Shown in pieces: positions 1-12,206 of a stretch of 64,000 nt of DNA. The notes under the pieces were generated by a model, which made no database searches, had not been told where the DNA came from, and was given only the letters and a program-made list of their open reading frames with translations. The stretch is from Streblospio benedicti (taxonomy: Eukaryota; Annelida; Polychaeta; Spionida; Spionidae). The first letter of the stretch is position 1, and every line of letters begins with the position of its first letter. The translations under genes were made by a program, and so were the position numbers. Location: the NCBI GenBank assembly GCA_019095985.1, contig CM032669.1, positions 8,904,569-8,968,568 on the forward strand, written 5' to 3'.

Positions 1-215
1 GTTGCTGAGCCAACCGAAGTGTTGTTAATTTGTGTGAATGTTCTACAATTCATAGACGTAGCACAACTATTTGTAACGAACCTAAACTAACCAGTCCATT
101 CGTCAACAAACTTTGAACACGTTCAAAATTTCCTGACGAATTTGTCAGTTCAGCACGTAGAGCTACGTAGGTTGAATTCGCTAAAGTGTAAACCCTGCTT
201 AAAGCACGATTTAAG
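1..215 (-). mobile_element. TTAA-type miniature element, truncated by window edge
   Basis: The segment matches, in reverse, part of the complete element at 63085-63420: the stretch around GACGAATTTGTCAG, the CACGTAGAGCTACGTAGG motif and the degraded terminal inverted repeat (AAAGTGTAAACCCTGCTTAA). No coding capacity is seen. It is a partial, diverged copy; the rest lies before the window. Confidence 0.6.
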
Positions 216-244
216 CTTATATGTGGAGACTTCGCACATAAATG

Positions 245-480
245 TCGCATTTTCAAATCGCACGATTGTTGTAGATGTACTTTTTATAAGTGTTGCAATT
301 TCAAATCACACGATTGTTGTAGATATGTTTTTCATAGGTGTCTCATTTTTAAATTGCAAGATTGTTAAAGATGCATTTTTATAGTTGTCTCATTTTCAAA
401 TCGGACGATTGTTATAGATACATTTTTATAGGTGTCTCATTTTCAAACCGCAACATTGTCGTAGGTATATGTTAATGAAA
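245..480. repeat. Tandem repeat, 47-48 bp period, about 5 copies
   Basis: The phrase CATTTTCAAATCGCACGATT recurs in diverged form at about 247, 295, 343, 390 and 437, each followed by GTTGTAGAT and TTTTTATAGGTGT. The spacing is a regular 47-48 bp, so this is a short minisatellite. It directly follows the truncated TTAA-type element. Confidence 0.8.
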
Positions 481-1109
481 GACGTGTGTGTCTAGGTATT
501 GGGGACATTTAAATGCCTACTTTCACTTAAGTCCATACTACTTGCCATTCTGCGGGGAATGTGTAAACTACTGGCAAGAGTATATATTAAGGATACCGGC
601 ATTTGCGTCCCATGGCCAGTATTTATTTACCAAATGCTGGAAGTTCTACAACTCCACTATTTGAAAATGTCTTTAATACAATCAAATAGAATCAAATGTC
701 AATATTGCGTAACAGGCTTGATCCACAACATTGATGATTTAAGATCATTGAGATCATAAGTCGCCTGTTTTCAAAACGCTCCAAAAGAATGATAGACATA
801 CGAACATTCAGAGAACAACTCATTAATGTTGAAATGTCATTGATGCTGACATTACATACATGTATACATGTATGGATTTCACGTTATGAAGTTTGATTTT
901 GGTATCAGAAATACATTAATTACAGTTTATGTTTTCAAGCACAGTTTTATATGTGAATAATGCAAATTCAATGATCGAGACTCATGATAAACGCACATGA
1001 TAATGCACATTATATTATGAATAATTTATGATAGGAAACGTCCCTAAATATGGCCAATGTTCATAATATGGCCATTCTCCAATACTTAGTGCATTATGCC
1101 AGCATGTCC
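481..1109. other. Gene-free spacer
   Basis: AT-rich DNA with short chance open frames (for example 499-759). None shows a domain, splice context or repeat similarity that I recognise. Confidence 0.5.
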
Positions 1110-1748
1110 TTAAACCCGCTTTAAACATAAGCAATCGTAGGCGAACCCGCGCAACGCATCTTTCAAGTCGACAATTTGGGCGTATTGAGGCGACATTGAC
1201 GTATATAGTAGTAAGGGAACGATCACAAATAATGATACCGGAGGGGGGGGGGTCGTCAAAAAGGTGGTTGGGTCGTCCAACTTTTCTGATTCCTTTTGGG
1301 GGTTGCTGAACTTTTTTTATCACGCTACGGTATATATTTTTCCAATATTTTCTTTTAGCAATGCAATGACTATATAGAGGACTTTTTCTTTAGCGGGTGG
1401 GGGAGGGTGGTCGTTAAACTTTTTAAGATGTTGATGGGGGGGGGTGTGGTTAACTTTTTCTTCAAACCCAAAAATGGACGACCCCCCCCCGGTTACGTTT
1501 TTATGATCGTTCCCTAAAAATGCATTGTGCAACGAGCTGCTGAGCAAAACGATGGTACCGGTACTTATAATTTTGACAGTTTAGCAATCACCAGACCCAG
1601 AATAAGTATTTGTAGCGAACTTTAACCAAACTGTATATTCGCCCAAAAGATTTTTGACATGCTCACAATTTCAAGGCAAATTAGCCCGTTCACCACCACA
1701 CACAGACCTACGTAGGTGGAATTCGCTAATGTGCAAAGCAGGTTTTAA
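1110..1748. mobile_element. TTAA-flanked miniature element, interrupted by another insertion
   Basis: The left end TTAAACCCGCTTTAAAC and right end AAGCAGGTTTTAA form terminal inverted repeats bounded by TTAA. The internal motif ACCTACGTAGGTGGAATTCGC matches the complete copy at 63085-63420. About 300 bp at 1214-1515 is a separate nested element, so the original unit is near 335 bp. It is non-coding. TTAA target sites are typical of piggyBac-type elements, but the superfamily is inferred from the target site only. Confidence 0.65.
1214..1515. mobile_element. G-rich miniature inverted-repeat element nested in TTAA element
   Basis: The ends are GGGAACGATCA and TGATCGTTCCC, flanked on both sides by TAA. 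A 3-bp TAA duplication with short inverted repeats is the pattern of PIF/Harbinger-derived miniature elements. The interior carries repeated G-tracts and the words GGTGGTTGGGTCGTC and GTGGTCGTTAAAC, and no open frame of note. It interrupts the host element at 1110-1748 and is therefore younger. Confidence 0.65.
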
Positions 1749-1792
1749 AGCATTAGTTTGTTTGTTTTCACACTACTGTAGTCAACTGTAAA

Positions 1793-2036
1793 ATGTAAAT
1801 GTAAATGTTGTTGTTTGTAGTTGCAATTCACTGTTATCGTGCTCTAGCGACTTAACATATACACCAGGTCATTGGCAGCATCCTTGTCACACTATATCCT
1901 TCTCAACTCCCTGGGAAACATACAGCACATCGCTACCGTAGCGCAGACGTGCTAATCACTCACATTAGCGGTCACTCGCCTGACCTGTACCTATTTAACG
2001 TGTAGGTACCACGGAGCAGTGTGCAACCTGTTAGAT
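1793..2036 (-). mobile_element. tRNA-SINE copy lacking its tRNA head
   Basis: In reverse orientation this has the (TGTAAA)-like tail, the body (CACCAGGTCATTGGCA, AGCGCAGACGTGCTAATCAC) and the CACGGAGCAGTGTGCAACC block of the SINE seen in full at 36547-36892. It stops before the tRNA-like promoter and runs straight into the tail of the next SINE. Confidence 0.75.
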
Positions 2037-2380
2037 AAATGTAAATATAAATGTGGCGGTTTATAGTCCTGATCCCAGTCTGGCTCTCATGACTTAACAA
2101 TTTACACCAGGTCATTGGCACACGTATTGATCATCATTTGATCATTTCTCACATACTTGCATCGGCAGCACATTCAGCGCACAATGCTAATCACTCACAC
2201 ACTCACTCACACACTCTTTCAACCCAATGACCTATACCTAATTAACGTGTAGATGCCACGGAGCAGTGTGCAACTGCTTTTAGGGATGAGTTTGCTCAAC
2301 ACCCACCACCAGACCCGACTGGGAATCGAACCCGCGACCTTCTTGTCACGAGTCCAACTCCCTATCCACTCGGCCAGACG
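2037..2380 (-). mobile_element. tRNA-derived SINE, full length
   Basis: Read on the minus strand, the head is tRNA-like. It has GGCCGAGTGGATAGGGAG (box A region) and GCGGGTTCGATTCCCAG (box B and T-arm), followed by the TCGGGTC...GTGGTGGGTGTTGAGC body and an AT-rich tail with TGTAAAT-type words. RNA polymerase III boxes in that order define a tRNA-SINE. It abuts another SINE copy in the same orientation, giving a tandem pair. Confidence 0.8.
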
Positions 2381-2457
2381 AATTTCGAGACGAATTTGCC
2401 AGTTTGTTAGTGCACATAGAGCTACGTAAGCAGAATTCGCTGATGTGCAAAGCAGGT
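2381..2457 (-). mobile_element. Right-end fragment of a TTAA-type miniature element
   Basis: GACGAATTTGCCAG, ATAGAGCTACGTAAG and AAAGCAGGTTTTAA repeat the right end seen at 1600-1748. The two SINEs appear to separate it from other sequence of the same family. Confidence 0.6.
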
Positions 2458-2460
2458 TTT

Positions 2461-2716
2461 AAAGTTTTCAAACTTCTCTGTCTCACACACGTCTTTTTTA
2501 GCAAGCATATTTCTACCAACATAGATATAGCTGAAGACAGGTTTTACAACCTGTCTTCAGCTATATCTATCGTTAGTAGAAATATGGTTGCTAAAAGACG
2601 TGTGCGAGACAGAGAAGTTTTCAATTACAATTGGCTGTCTTCAGCTATATCTACCAATGGTAGAAATATGCTTGCTAAAAAGACGTGTGTGAGAGAGAGA
2701 AGTTTGAAAATGTATC
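2461..2716. mobile_element. Foldback element with three arms
   Basis: An arm of about 80 bp (TTTTCAAACTTCTCTGTCTC ... AGCTGAAGACAGGT) is followed at once by its reverse complement and then by a second reverse-complement arm ending AGAGAGAAGTTTGAAAATG. A two-arm copy of the same element is at 44026-44172. It is a non-coding hairpin element whose family I do not know. The duplicated arm suggests slippage or unequal exchange. Confidence 0.8.
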
Positions 2717-2797
2717 CCTAACCACTGGGAAACACTATAGGCTTTAAACTGTTTGTTTATTGTCACACTACTAGCACACGTGCGTCGCGTTGTGTAC

Positions 2798-2955
2798 CTG
2801 CGTGGGTCGGCCGAGCAGACACGCCCACGTGAGCACGTCTCGCTGCTGGTGGTCGAGGCCCTCGCACGGCGCGCCGCGGTACAGCAGGTACCGCACCATG
2901 CGGCGACGCTTCTCCTCGTCCTGGGCGTACAGCGCAGCCACCAACAGGTTCTGAC
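2798..2955 (-). CDS. Ankyrin-repeat protein, exon 2
   Basis: This internal exon on the minus strand encodes 52 complete residues plus a split glycine. The acceptor is TTTGTCAG (AG at 2956-2957) and the donor is CAG then GTACAC (GT at 2796-2797). The reading frame continues exon 1 at 12966-13158: the last base of exon 1 and GT here make Gly, giving NDKGQNLLVAALYAQDEE. The peptide then has MVRYLLYRGAP and DVLTWACLLGRPTQ, the helix-turn-helix spacing of ankyrin repeats (LL..G.. then A...G). The layout recalls ANKRD34-type proteins, but that is only a resemblance. The exon is GC-rich against AT-rich flanks and ends in phase 0, so another exon must lie left of the window. Repeat-monomer sequence reaches within a few bases of the acceptor. 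Confidence 0.8.
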
Positions 2956-3027
2956 CTGACAAACACACCACCAGGAACATCAATTGCAATTTAGTTTGAT
3001 GGGGTTTCTTTTATCTTGGATGTAATA

Positions 3028-3203
3028 GACATACATACATATTTATTTATTTTAAACAGGATAATAGTCCAATTAAATACATTGAGCTTTCAACAGGTAG
3101 TTCTGTCTTGTTCACAATTGTGAACAAGGACTACCTGTTGAAAGCTCAGTGTATTTAATTGGACTGTTATCCTGTTTGAAATAAATAAATAAATATGTAT
3201 GTC
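3028..3203. mobile_element. Near-perfect hairpin (foldback) element, 176 bp
   Basis: GACATACATACATATTTATT at the left is mirrored by AAATATGTATGTC at the right. The arms are nearly identical over more than 70 bp and meet at GTTCACAATTGTGAAC. It is non-coding and lies in intron 1 of the ankyrin gene, between exon 2 and the tandem array. The low arm divergence suggests a recent insertion. Confidence 0.85.
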
Positions 3204-3205
3204 CA

Positions 3206-6200
3206 TTTGCAATTTCTTTGATTTTAGACAACACAGATGGTCTCATTGTTGGTTTTTACTTGTTTTCCGTGTGTTTGGAGATAAAATTATGAATTTAGAA
3301 TTTCAAAATAGAAGAGTAATTTCAGGTAATTTATTAAGAACTATAGTTATTATGAGACCATCAAGAGGAGAGAACCCGGTATTTATGTATAGAAAATAGG
3401 ATTAAACATAGTTAGTCTAGTTCTAGATATGCGCAATTCTTAAAATGTAGGCATGCTTCCCCATACTGGCATTTATGCCTGTATAATTATTTTGGTGAAT
3501 TATGTATTGATTTTTATGGCATGCATGTTTGTATAATTATATGGTGGATACATTATGTTTTGATTTTCAATATGTGTGACTATTTCGAATTACTTACTAC
3601 AAACTTGCAATTGTGAGATTGTTTTCCATACATCTTGCCTAAATTATTGATAATGCTGTTTACTTCATGGATATTTTGCAAATTTATACACTAATGCACG
3701 AAAATACTTATGATTGATAGTTAATGATTTCGGATGTTATAATATATAAGTATGTAAAATTGTAACATCATATCACTAAGCAAGCAGAACTTTATTTAAG
3801 ACGAAAATATCAACCACTTTTTAAAGAGTGCATTATTTAATGCACTTAAACATAGTCAAATAGAAGCTGTGTGTTCAGCTATATCAATACAGTGGTAGGA
3901 GCTTGCTTGTCATAGCAGTGAGAGTAGAATTGAATTCACAAGCAAACCGGGGAAATATATATATACAGTTGGTCATACCATGAAAATCCAGCCCACCCCT
4001 TTCATACGTTATGCGCGCACGTGCACCAGACATACAATTTACAAATTGTAATTTACAAAACAAGTAAACAGTGATCATGCAGTAAGGGATGATGAACACC
4101 AGTGTTCCACTTAGGGGGAGGGGGGATTTCGGTCAAGTTTTGGATGTTCCACTCTTTTGTGGGTGTAAAATTTTATATCTTGCGCTAAAACTTTTCATAC
4201 CAGAATTCCACTATTTACTATTTAAATGTGGCATTAAAAATATACACAGCAGATTTCACACATTCATTAATATTATAATTTACATTCCTGATATATAATA
4301 AATATTATTTTATGGCATATATAAGTAATATTTGAATAAATATCACGAAACACGGTGTAGATATTCTTTGATTATGTCACACATCTGATATTTTCACTTA
4401 TGGGGGGAGGGTGGGGTCAAGAAAAAGAGAACACTGTTCCACTTTTGCGGAGCAGGACAAAAAGTGCGTCCATATGACATAGACGTGTGTACTAATGGAA
4501 CATGTAAGCACACCACCAAGAAAATCATTTGCAATTTGTTTAATTTCAGACAACACAGATGGTCTCATAATAACTATGGTTCTTAATAAATTATCTGAAA
4601 TTACTCTTCCATTTTGAAATTTTAGATTCATAATTTTATCTCCAAACACACAGAAAAACAAGTAAAAACCACCATGAAAATCAATTCTACTCTCACTGGA
4701 ATGGAAAATTAATTGATCCGTCTGAAGCTAATGTATTGAGAATAATGATAATGATCATGGGATTAGTATTTGACAAGAGGAGAGAACCCAGTGTTTATCT
4801 ATAGAAAATAGGATTGAAAATAATTAGTCTAGTTCTAGATATACGCAATGCTTAAAATGTAGGGATGCTTCCCTATACTAGCATGCTTGTATAAATATTT
4901 GGGTGCATTATGTTATGATTTTCAATATGTGTGATTATTTAGAAATACTTATTAAAATTTGCGATTGTGAGATTGTTTTCCATACATTTTGCTTAAATCA
5001 TAGATAACGCCATTTACTTCATTACTTTTTTGCAAATACACTAATGTACGAAAATATTTATGATTGATAGGATTGATAGGATTTCGTATATTATAGTATA
5101 TAATTCTGTAAAGACGTCTCACCAGATCACAAATCAAAACAGAACTCAACAGAGCACTTAAGCTCAATTAACACTTTTGTAGAGTGCATTATTCTAATGC
5201 ACTTAACGTAGTCAAATGGAAGCTGTGTCTTCAGCTACATCAATCCAGTGGCAGGAGCTTGCTTGCCATAGCAGCGAGAGTAGAATTGAATTCACAAGCA
5301 AACCGGCAAAATATATATATATATAGTTGTTTATACCATGAAAATCCAGCCCACCCCTTTCATACGTTATGTGTGCACGTGCACCAGACATACAATTTAC
5401 AAATTGTAATTTACAAAACAAGCAAACAATATTCATGGAGTAAATGATTATGTTGTGCGTCCACATGACATAGACGTGTGTACTAATGAAACATGTAAGC
5501 ACTGAAAGATACTAATTTAGCCCAGACTGATTACTACTCTCGCCATGACGTGGAGCAGCAACAATGACTGCGTCTATGACGTGCGCAATTCACGTCATTT
5601 TCTTGTCTGTTCCATGAGCTCAATGTTTCTAAATTGCACAGGTCAAGAATGTATCCACCTGTACCTGGTACATTTACTAATTGCTTGTCTGTGGGGCATT
5701 GGGCACTAGATCGAAGTGGCTGACTGCAGAGAACGCATTTAATAGTCAATTTGACCTCAGTGTCTTAGATGTGCATCGAGAATATACAATGTTGTGAGTT
5801 AAGACCACTCCCATAGCATACACGAATCTCATGTGCATAGACCACCTTTTGAAGTCACCCAAACTCTGATGCCTGTACCCGGCCACCTGTACCTACCAAA
5901 CACGCCTGCCTCTCTGAATTGACTACTTTTGCCTTAAAAAGAACTATAGTTCTTAATGAATGACCAGAAATTACTCTTCTATTTTGAAATTTTAAATTCA
6001 TAATTTTATCTCCAAACACACAGAAAAACAAGTAAAAACCACCATGAAAATCAATTCTACTCTCACTGGAATGGAAAATTACTTGATCCGTCTGAAGCTA
6101 ATGTATTGAGAATAATGCCAATGATCATGGGATTAGTAATTGACAAGAGAGAACCCAGTGTTTATCTATAGAAAATAGGATTGAAAATAATTAGTCTAGT

Positions 6201-9200
6201 TCTAGATATACGCAATGCTTAAAATATAGGAATGCTTCCCTATACTAGCATGCTTGTATAAATATTTGGGTGCATTATGTTATGATTTTCAATATGTGTG
6301 ATTATTTAGAAATACTTATTAAAATTTGCGATTGTGAGATTGTTTTCCATACATTTTGCTTAAATCATAGATAACGCCGTTTACTTCATTACTTTTTTGC
6401 AAATACACTAATGTACGAAAATATTTATGATTGATAGGATTGATAGGATTTTGGATATTATAATACATAATTCTGTAAAGATGTATCACCAGATCACAAA
6501 TCAAAACAGAACTCAACAGAGCACTTAAGCTCAATTAACACTTTTGTAGAGTGCATTATTCTAATGCACTTAACATAGTCAAATGGAAGCTGTGTCTTCA
6601 GCTATATCAATACAGTGGTAGGAGCTTGCTTGCCATAGCAGTGAGAGTAGAATTGAATTCACTAGCAAACTGGGGGAAAATATATATACGATTGTTCATA
6701 CCATGAAATTCCAGCCCACCCCTTTCATTGTCGGTGAACGGTGCCGTTATGTGCTCACGTGCACCAGACATACAATTTACAAATTGTAATTTGCAAAACA
6801 AGCAAACAGTGTTCATGCAGGAAATGATTATGTTGTGCGTCCATATGACATAGACGTGTGTACTAATGAAACATGTACGCACTGAAAGATACTAATTTAG
6901 CCCAGACTGATTACTACTCTCACCATGACGTGGAGCAGCAACAATGACTGAGTCTATGACATGCGCAAGCCACGGCATTTTCTTGTCTGTTCCATGAGCT
7001 CAATGCTTCTAAATTGTGCAGGTCAAGAATGTATCCACCTGTACCTGGTACATTTACTAATTGCTTGTCTGTGGGGCATTGGGCACTAGATCGAAGTGGC
7101 TGACTGCAGAGAACGCATTTAATAGTCAATTTGACCTCAGTGTCTTAGATGTGCATCGAGAATATACAATGTTGTGAGTTAAGACAACTCCCATAGCATA
7201 CACGAATCTCATGTGCATAGACCACCTTTTGAAGTCACCCAAACTCTGATGCCTGTACCCGGCCACCTGTACCTACCAAACACGCCTGCCTCTCTGATTT
7301 GACTACTTTGGCCTTAAAAAGAACTATAGTTCTTAATAAATGACCAGAAATTACTCTTCTATTTTGAAATTTTAAATTCATAATTTTATCTCCAAACACA
7401 CAGAAAAACAAGTAAAAACCACCATGAAAATCAATTCTACTCTCATTGGAATGGAAAATTACTTGATCCGTCTGAAGCTAATGTATTGAGAATAATGCCA
7501 ATGACCATGGGATTATTAATTGACAAGAGGAGAGAACCCAGTGTTTATCTATAGAAAATAGGATTGAAAATAATTAGTCTAGTACTAGATATACTCAATG
7601 CTTAAAATGTAGGAATGCTTCCATACACTAGCATGCTTGTATAAATATTTGGGTGCATTATGTTTTGATTTTCAATATGTGTGATTATTTCGAAATACTT
7701 ATTAAAATTTGCAATTGTGAGATTGTTTTCCATACATTTTGCTTAAATTATAAATAACGCTGTTTACTTCATTGATTTTTTTGCAAATACACTAATGTAC
7801 GAAAATACTTATGATTGATAGGACATGCATGATTTCAGATATTATAATATATATTTCTGTAAAGATGTATCACCAGATCACAAATCAAAACATAACTTAA
7901 CATAAGACATTAGAACTCAATCAACACTTTTGTAGAGTGCATTATTCTAATGCACTTAAACATAGTCAAATGAAAGCTGTGTCTTCAGCTACATCAATCC
8001 AGTGGTAGGAGCTTGCTTGCCATAGCAGTTAGAGTAGAATTGAATTCACAAGCTGTGTCTTCGATATGCGCAAGCCACGTCAAACTCTGATGGCTGTAAC
8101 AGGCCACCTGTACCTACCAAACACGCCTGCCTCTCTGATTTGACTACTTTGGCCTTTAAAAGAACTATAGTTCTTAATAAATTACCTGAAATCACTCTTC
8201 TATTTTGAAATTTTAAATTCATAATTTTATCTCCAAACACACAGAAAAACAAGTAAAAACCACCATGAAAATCAATTCTACTCTCACTGGAATGGAAATT
8301 TACTTGATCCGTCTGAAGCTAATGTATTGAGAATAATGCCAATGATCATGGGATTAGTAATTGACAAGAGGAGAGAACCCAGTGTTTATCTATAGAAAAT
8401 AGGATTGAAAATAATTAGTCTAGTTCTAGATGTGCGCAATTCTTAAAATGTAGGCATGCTTCCCTATACTAGCATGCTTGTATAAGTATTTGGGTGCACT
8501 ATGTTATGATATTATATGGAATGCATGTTTATATTGTTGGTGGGTACATTATGTTTTGATTTTCAATATGTGTGATTATTTCGAATTACTTACTACAAAC
8601 TTTCGATTGAGAGATTGTTTTCCATACATCTTGCCTAAATTATTGATAATGCTGTTTAAATACTTCATTGATTTTTTGCAAATACACTAATGCACGAAAA
8701 TACTTATGATTGATAGTTAATGATTTTGGATGTTATAATATATAAGTATGTAAAATTGTAACATCATATCACTAAGCAAGCAGAAAACTTAGCATTTAAG
8801 ACGAAAAATATCAACATTTTTTATAGAGTGCATTATTCTAATGCACTTAAATATAGTCAAATGGAAGCTGTGTCTTCAGCTATATCAATACAGTGGAAGG
8901 AGCTTGCTTGTCATAGCAGTGAGAGTAGAATTGAATTCACAAGCAAACTGGGGGGAAATATATATATACAGCTTTTTATACCATGAAAATCCAGCCCACC
9001 CCTTTCATACTCTGTGAACGGTGCCGTTATGTGCGCATGTGCACCAGACATACAATTTACAAATTGTAATTTACAAAACAAGTAAACAGTGTTCATGTAA
9101 TAAATGATGATGTTGTGCGTCCATATGACATAGACGTGTGTACTAATGAAACATGTAAGCACACCACCAGGAAAATCATTTGCAATTTGTTTGATTTTAG

Positions 9201-12200
9201 ACAACACAGATGGTCTCATGATAACTATAGTTCTTAATGAATTACCTGAAATTACTCTTCTATTTTGAAATTTTAAATTCATAATTTTATCTCCAAACAC
9301 ACAGAAAAACAAGTAAAAACCACCATGAAAATCAATTCTACTCTCACTGGAATGGAAATTTACTTGATCCTTCTGAAGCTAATGTATTGAGAATAATGCC
9401 AATGATCATGGGATTAGTAATTGACAAGACGAGAGAACCCAGTGTTTATCTATAGAAAATAGGATTGAAAATAATTAGTCTAGTTCTAGATATACTCAAT
9501 GCTTAAACTATAGGAATGCTTCCCTATACTAGCATGCTTGTATAAATATTTGTGTGCATTATGTTTTGATTTTCAATATGTGTGATTATTTCGAAATACT
9601 TATTAAAATTTGCAATTGTGAGATTGCTTTCCATACATTTTGCTTAAATTATAGATTACGCCGTTTACTTCATTGATTTTTTGTAAATACACTACGCTAT
9701 GTACGAAAATACTTTTGATTGATAGGACATGATTTCGGATATTATAATATATAATTCTGTAAAGTTGTATCACCAGATCACAAATCAAAACAGAACTTAA
9801 CAGAAGACATTAGAACTCAATCAACACTTTTGTAGAGTGCATTATTCTAATGCACTTAAACCTAGTCAAATGAAAGCTGTGTCTTCAGCTATATCAATAC
9901 AGTGGTAGGAGCTTGCTTGCCATAGCAGTGAGAGTAGAATTGAATTCACAAGCTGTGTTGTTGATATGCGCAAGCCACGTCAAACTCTGATGCCTGTAGC
10001 AGGCCACCTGTACCTACCAAACACGCCTGCCTCTCTGAGTTGACTACTTTGGCCTTAAAAAGAACTATAGTTCCTAATAAATTACCTGAAATCACTCTTC
10101 TATTTTGAAATTTTAAATTCATAATTTTATCTCCAAACACACAGAAAAACAAATAAAAACCACCATGAAAATCAATTCTACTCTCACTGGAATGGAGATT
10201 TACTTGATCCGTCTGAAGCTAATGTATTGAGAATAATGCCAATGATCATGGGATTAGTAATTGACAAGAGAGAACCCAGTGTTTATCTATAGAAAATAGG
10301 ATTGAAAATAATTAGTCTAGTTCTAGATGTGCGCAATTCTTAAAATGTAGGCATGCTTCCATACACTAGCATGCTTGTATAAATATTTGGGTGCATTATG
10401 TTATGATATTATATGGAATGCATGTTTATATTGTTGGTGGGTACATTATGTTTTGATTTTCAATATGTGCGATTATTTCGATTTACTTACTACAAACTTG
10501 CGATTGAGAGATTGTTTTCCATACATCTTGCCTAAATTATTGATAATGCTGTTAAAATACTTCAGACTACTTCATTGATTTTTTGCAAATACACTAATGC
10601 ACGAAAATACTTATGATTGATAGTTAATGATTTTGGATGTTATAATATATAAGTATGTAAAATTGTAACATCATATCACTAAGCAAGCAGAAAACTTAGC
10701 ATTAATTTAAGATGAAAGATATCAACATTTTTTATAGAGTGCATTATTCTAATGCACTTAAATATAGTCAAATGGAAGATGTGTCTTCAGCTATATCAAT
10801 ACAGTGGAAGGAGCTTGCTTGTCATAGCAGTGAGAGTAGAATTAAATTCACAAGCAAACGGGGGAAATATATATATACAGCTTTTTATACCATGAAAATC
10901 CAGCCCACCCCTTTCATACTCTGTGAACGGTGCCGTTATGTGCTCACGTGCACCAGACATACAATTTACAAATTGTAATTTACAAAACAAGCAAACAGTG
11001 TTCATGCAGTAAATGATTATGTTGTGCGTCCATATGACATAGACATGTGTACTAATGAAACATGTAAGCACTGAAAGATACTAATTAAGCCCGGGCTGAT
11101 TACTACTCTCGCCATGACGTGGAGCAGCAACAATGACTGCGTCTATGACATGCGCAAGCCACGTCATTTTCTTGTCTGTTCCATGAGCTCAATGTTTCTA
11201 AATTGCACAGGTCAAGAATGTATCCACCTGTACCTGGTACATTTACTAATTGCTTGTCTGTGGGGCAGTGGGCACTAGATCAAAGTGGCTGACTGCAGAG
11301 AACGCATTTAATAGTCAATTTGACCTCAGTGTCTTAGATGTGCATCGAGAATATACAATATTGTGAGTTAAGACAACTCCCATAGCATACACGAATCTCA
11401 TGTGCATAGACCACCTTTTGAAGTCACCCAAACTCTGATGCCTGTACCAGGCTATCTGTACATGTACTTACCAAACACGTCTGCCTGTCTGAATTGACTA
11501 TTTTGGCCTTAAAAAGAACTATAGTTCTTAATAAATGACCAGAAATTACTCTTCTATTTTGAAATTTTAAATTCATAATTTTATCTCCAAACACACAGAA
11601 AAACAAGTAAAAACCACCATGAAAATCAATTCTACTCTCACTGGAATGGAAATTTACTTGATCCGTCTGAAGCTAATGTATTGAGAATAATGCCAATGAT
11701 CATGGGATTAGTAATTGACAAGAGAGAACCCAGTGTTTATCTATAGAAAATAGGATTGAAAATAATTAGTCTAGTTCTAGATATACGCAATGCTTAAACT
11801 ATAGGAATGCTTCCCTATACTAGCATGCTTGTATAAATATTTGGGTGCATTATGTTTTACTTTTGATTGATAGGACATGATTTCGGATATTATAATATAT
11901 AATTCTGTAAAGTTGTATCACCAGATCACAAATCAAAACAGAACTTAACAGAACACATTCTGTAAACTCAATCAACACTTTTGTAGAGTGCATTATTCTA
12001 ATGCACTTAAACATAGTCAAATGAAAGCTGTGTCTTCAGCTACATCAATCCAGTGGTAGGAGCTTGCTTGCCATAGCAGTGAGAGTAGAATTGAATTCAC
12101 AAGCTGGGTCGTTGGTATGCACAAGCCACGTCAAACTCTGATGCCTGTACCAGGCCACATGTACCTACCAAACACGCCTGCCTCTCTGATTTGACTACTT

Positions 12201-12206
12201 TGGTCT
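3206..12206. repeat. Large tandem array, eight units of about 0.7-1.45 kb
   Basis: Units can be phased on the phrase AACTATAGTTCTTAAT, giving starts near 4565, 5940, 7320, 8160, 9221, 10063 and 11515 after a partial first unit. Unit lengths are about 1375, 1380, 840, 1061, 842, 1452 and 692 bp. All share a core (AACACACAGAAAAACAAG, AATCAATTCTACTCTCACTGG, GTGCATTATTCTAATGCAC). Long units add a block from TGTTGTGCGTCCATATGACA to CACCTGTACCTACCAAACAC. Units near 3206, 8160 and 10063 carry a variant with TGTAAAATTGTAACATCATATC; the others have a TGTATCACCAGATCAC variant. Most of each core is the reverse complement of the 3' region of the dispersed LINE family (for example 62260-62700). Open frames here recur only because the repeats do. 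The array fills intron 1 of the ankyrin gene. Confidence 0.9.
4093..4462. mobile_element. Unidentified insertion inside first array unit
   Basis: Other units run from CATGCAGTAAATGATTATGT directly to GTGCGTCCATATGACATAG. In this unit about 370 bp separate those words. The inserted segment begins and ends with similar phrases (CAGTGTTCCACTTAGGGGG and CACTGTTCCACTTTTGCGG) and has G-rich patches at both ends. No coding potential is seen and the family is unknown. Confidence 0.5.

Noticed and set aside
8911-9312. Recurrent minus-strand frames containing VFGDKIMNLKFQNRRVISGN in the array (for example 4398-4661, 8046-8252, 9946-10152)
   Set aside because: They recur only because the underlying tandem unit repeats. 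Their lengths and ends vary from unit to unit, no domain is present, and related dispersed sequence is untranslated LINE 3' region.
3206-12206. CRISPR-like or prokaryotic repeat array
   Set aside because: Units are about 1 kb, have no short-repeat and unique-spacer structure, and lie in a eukaryotic intron.
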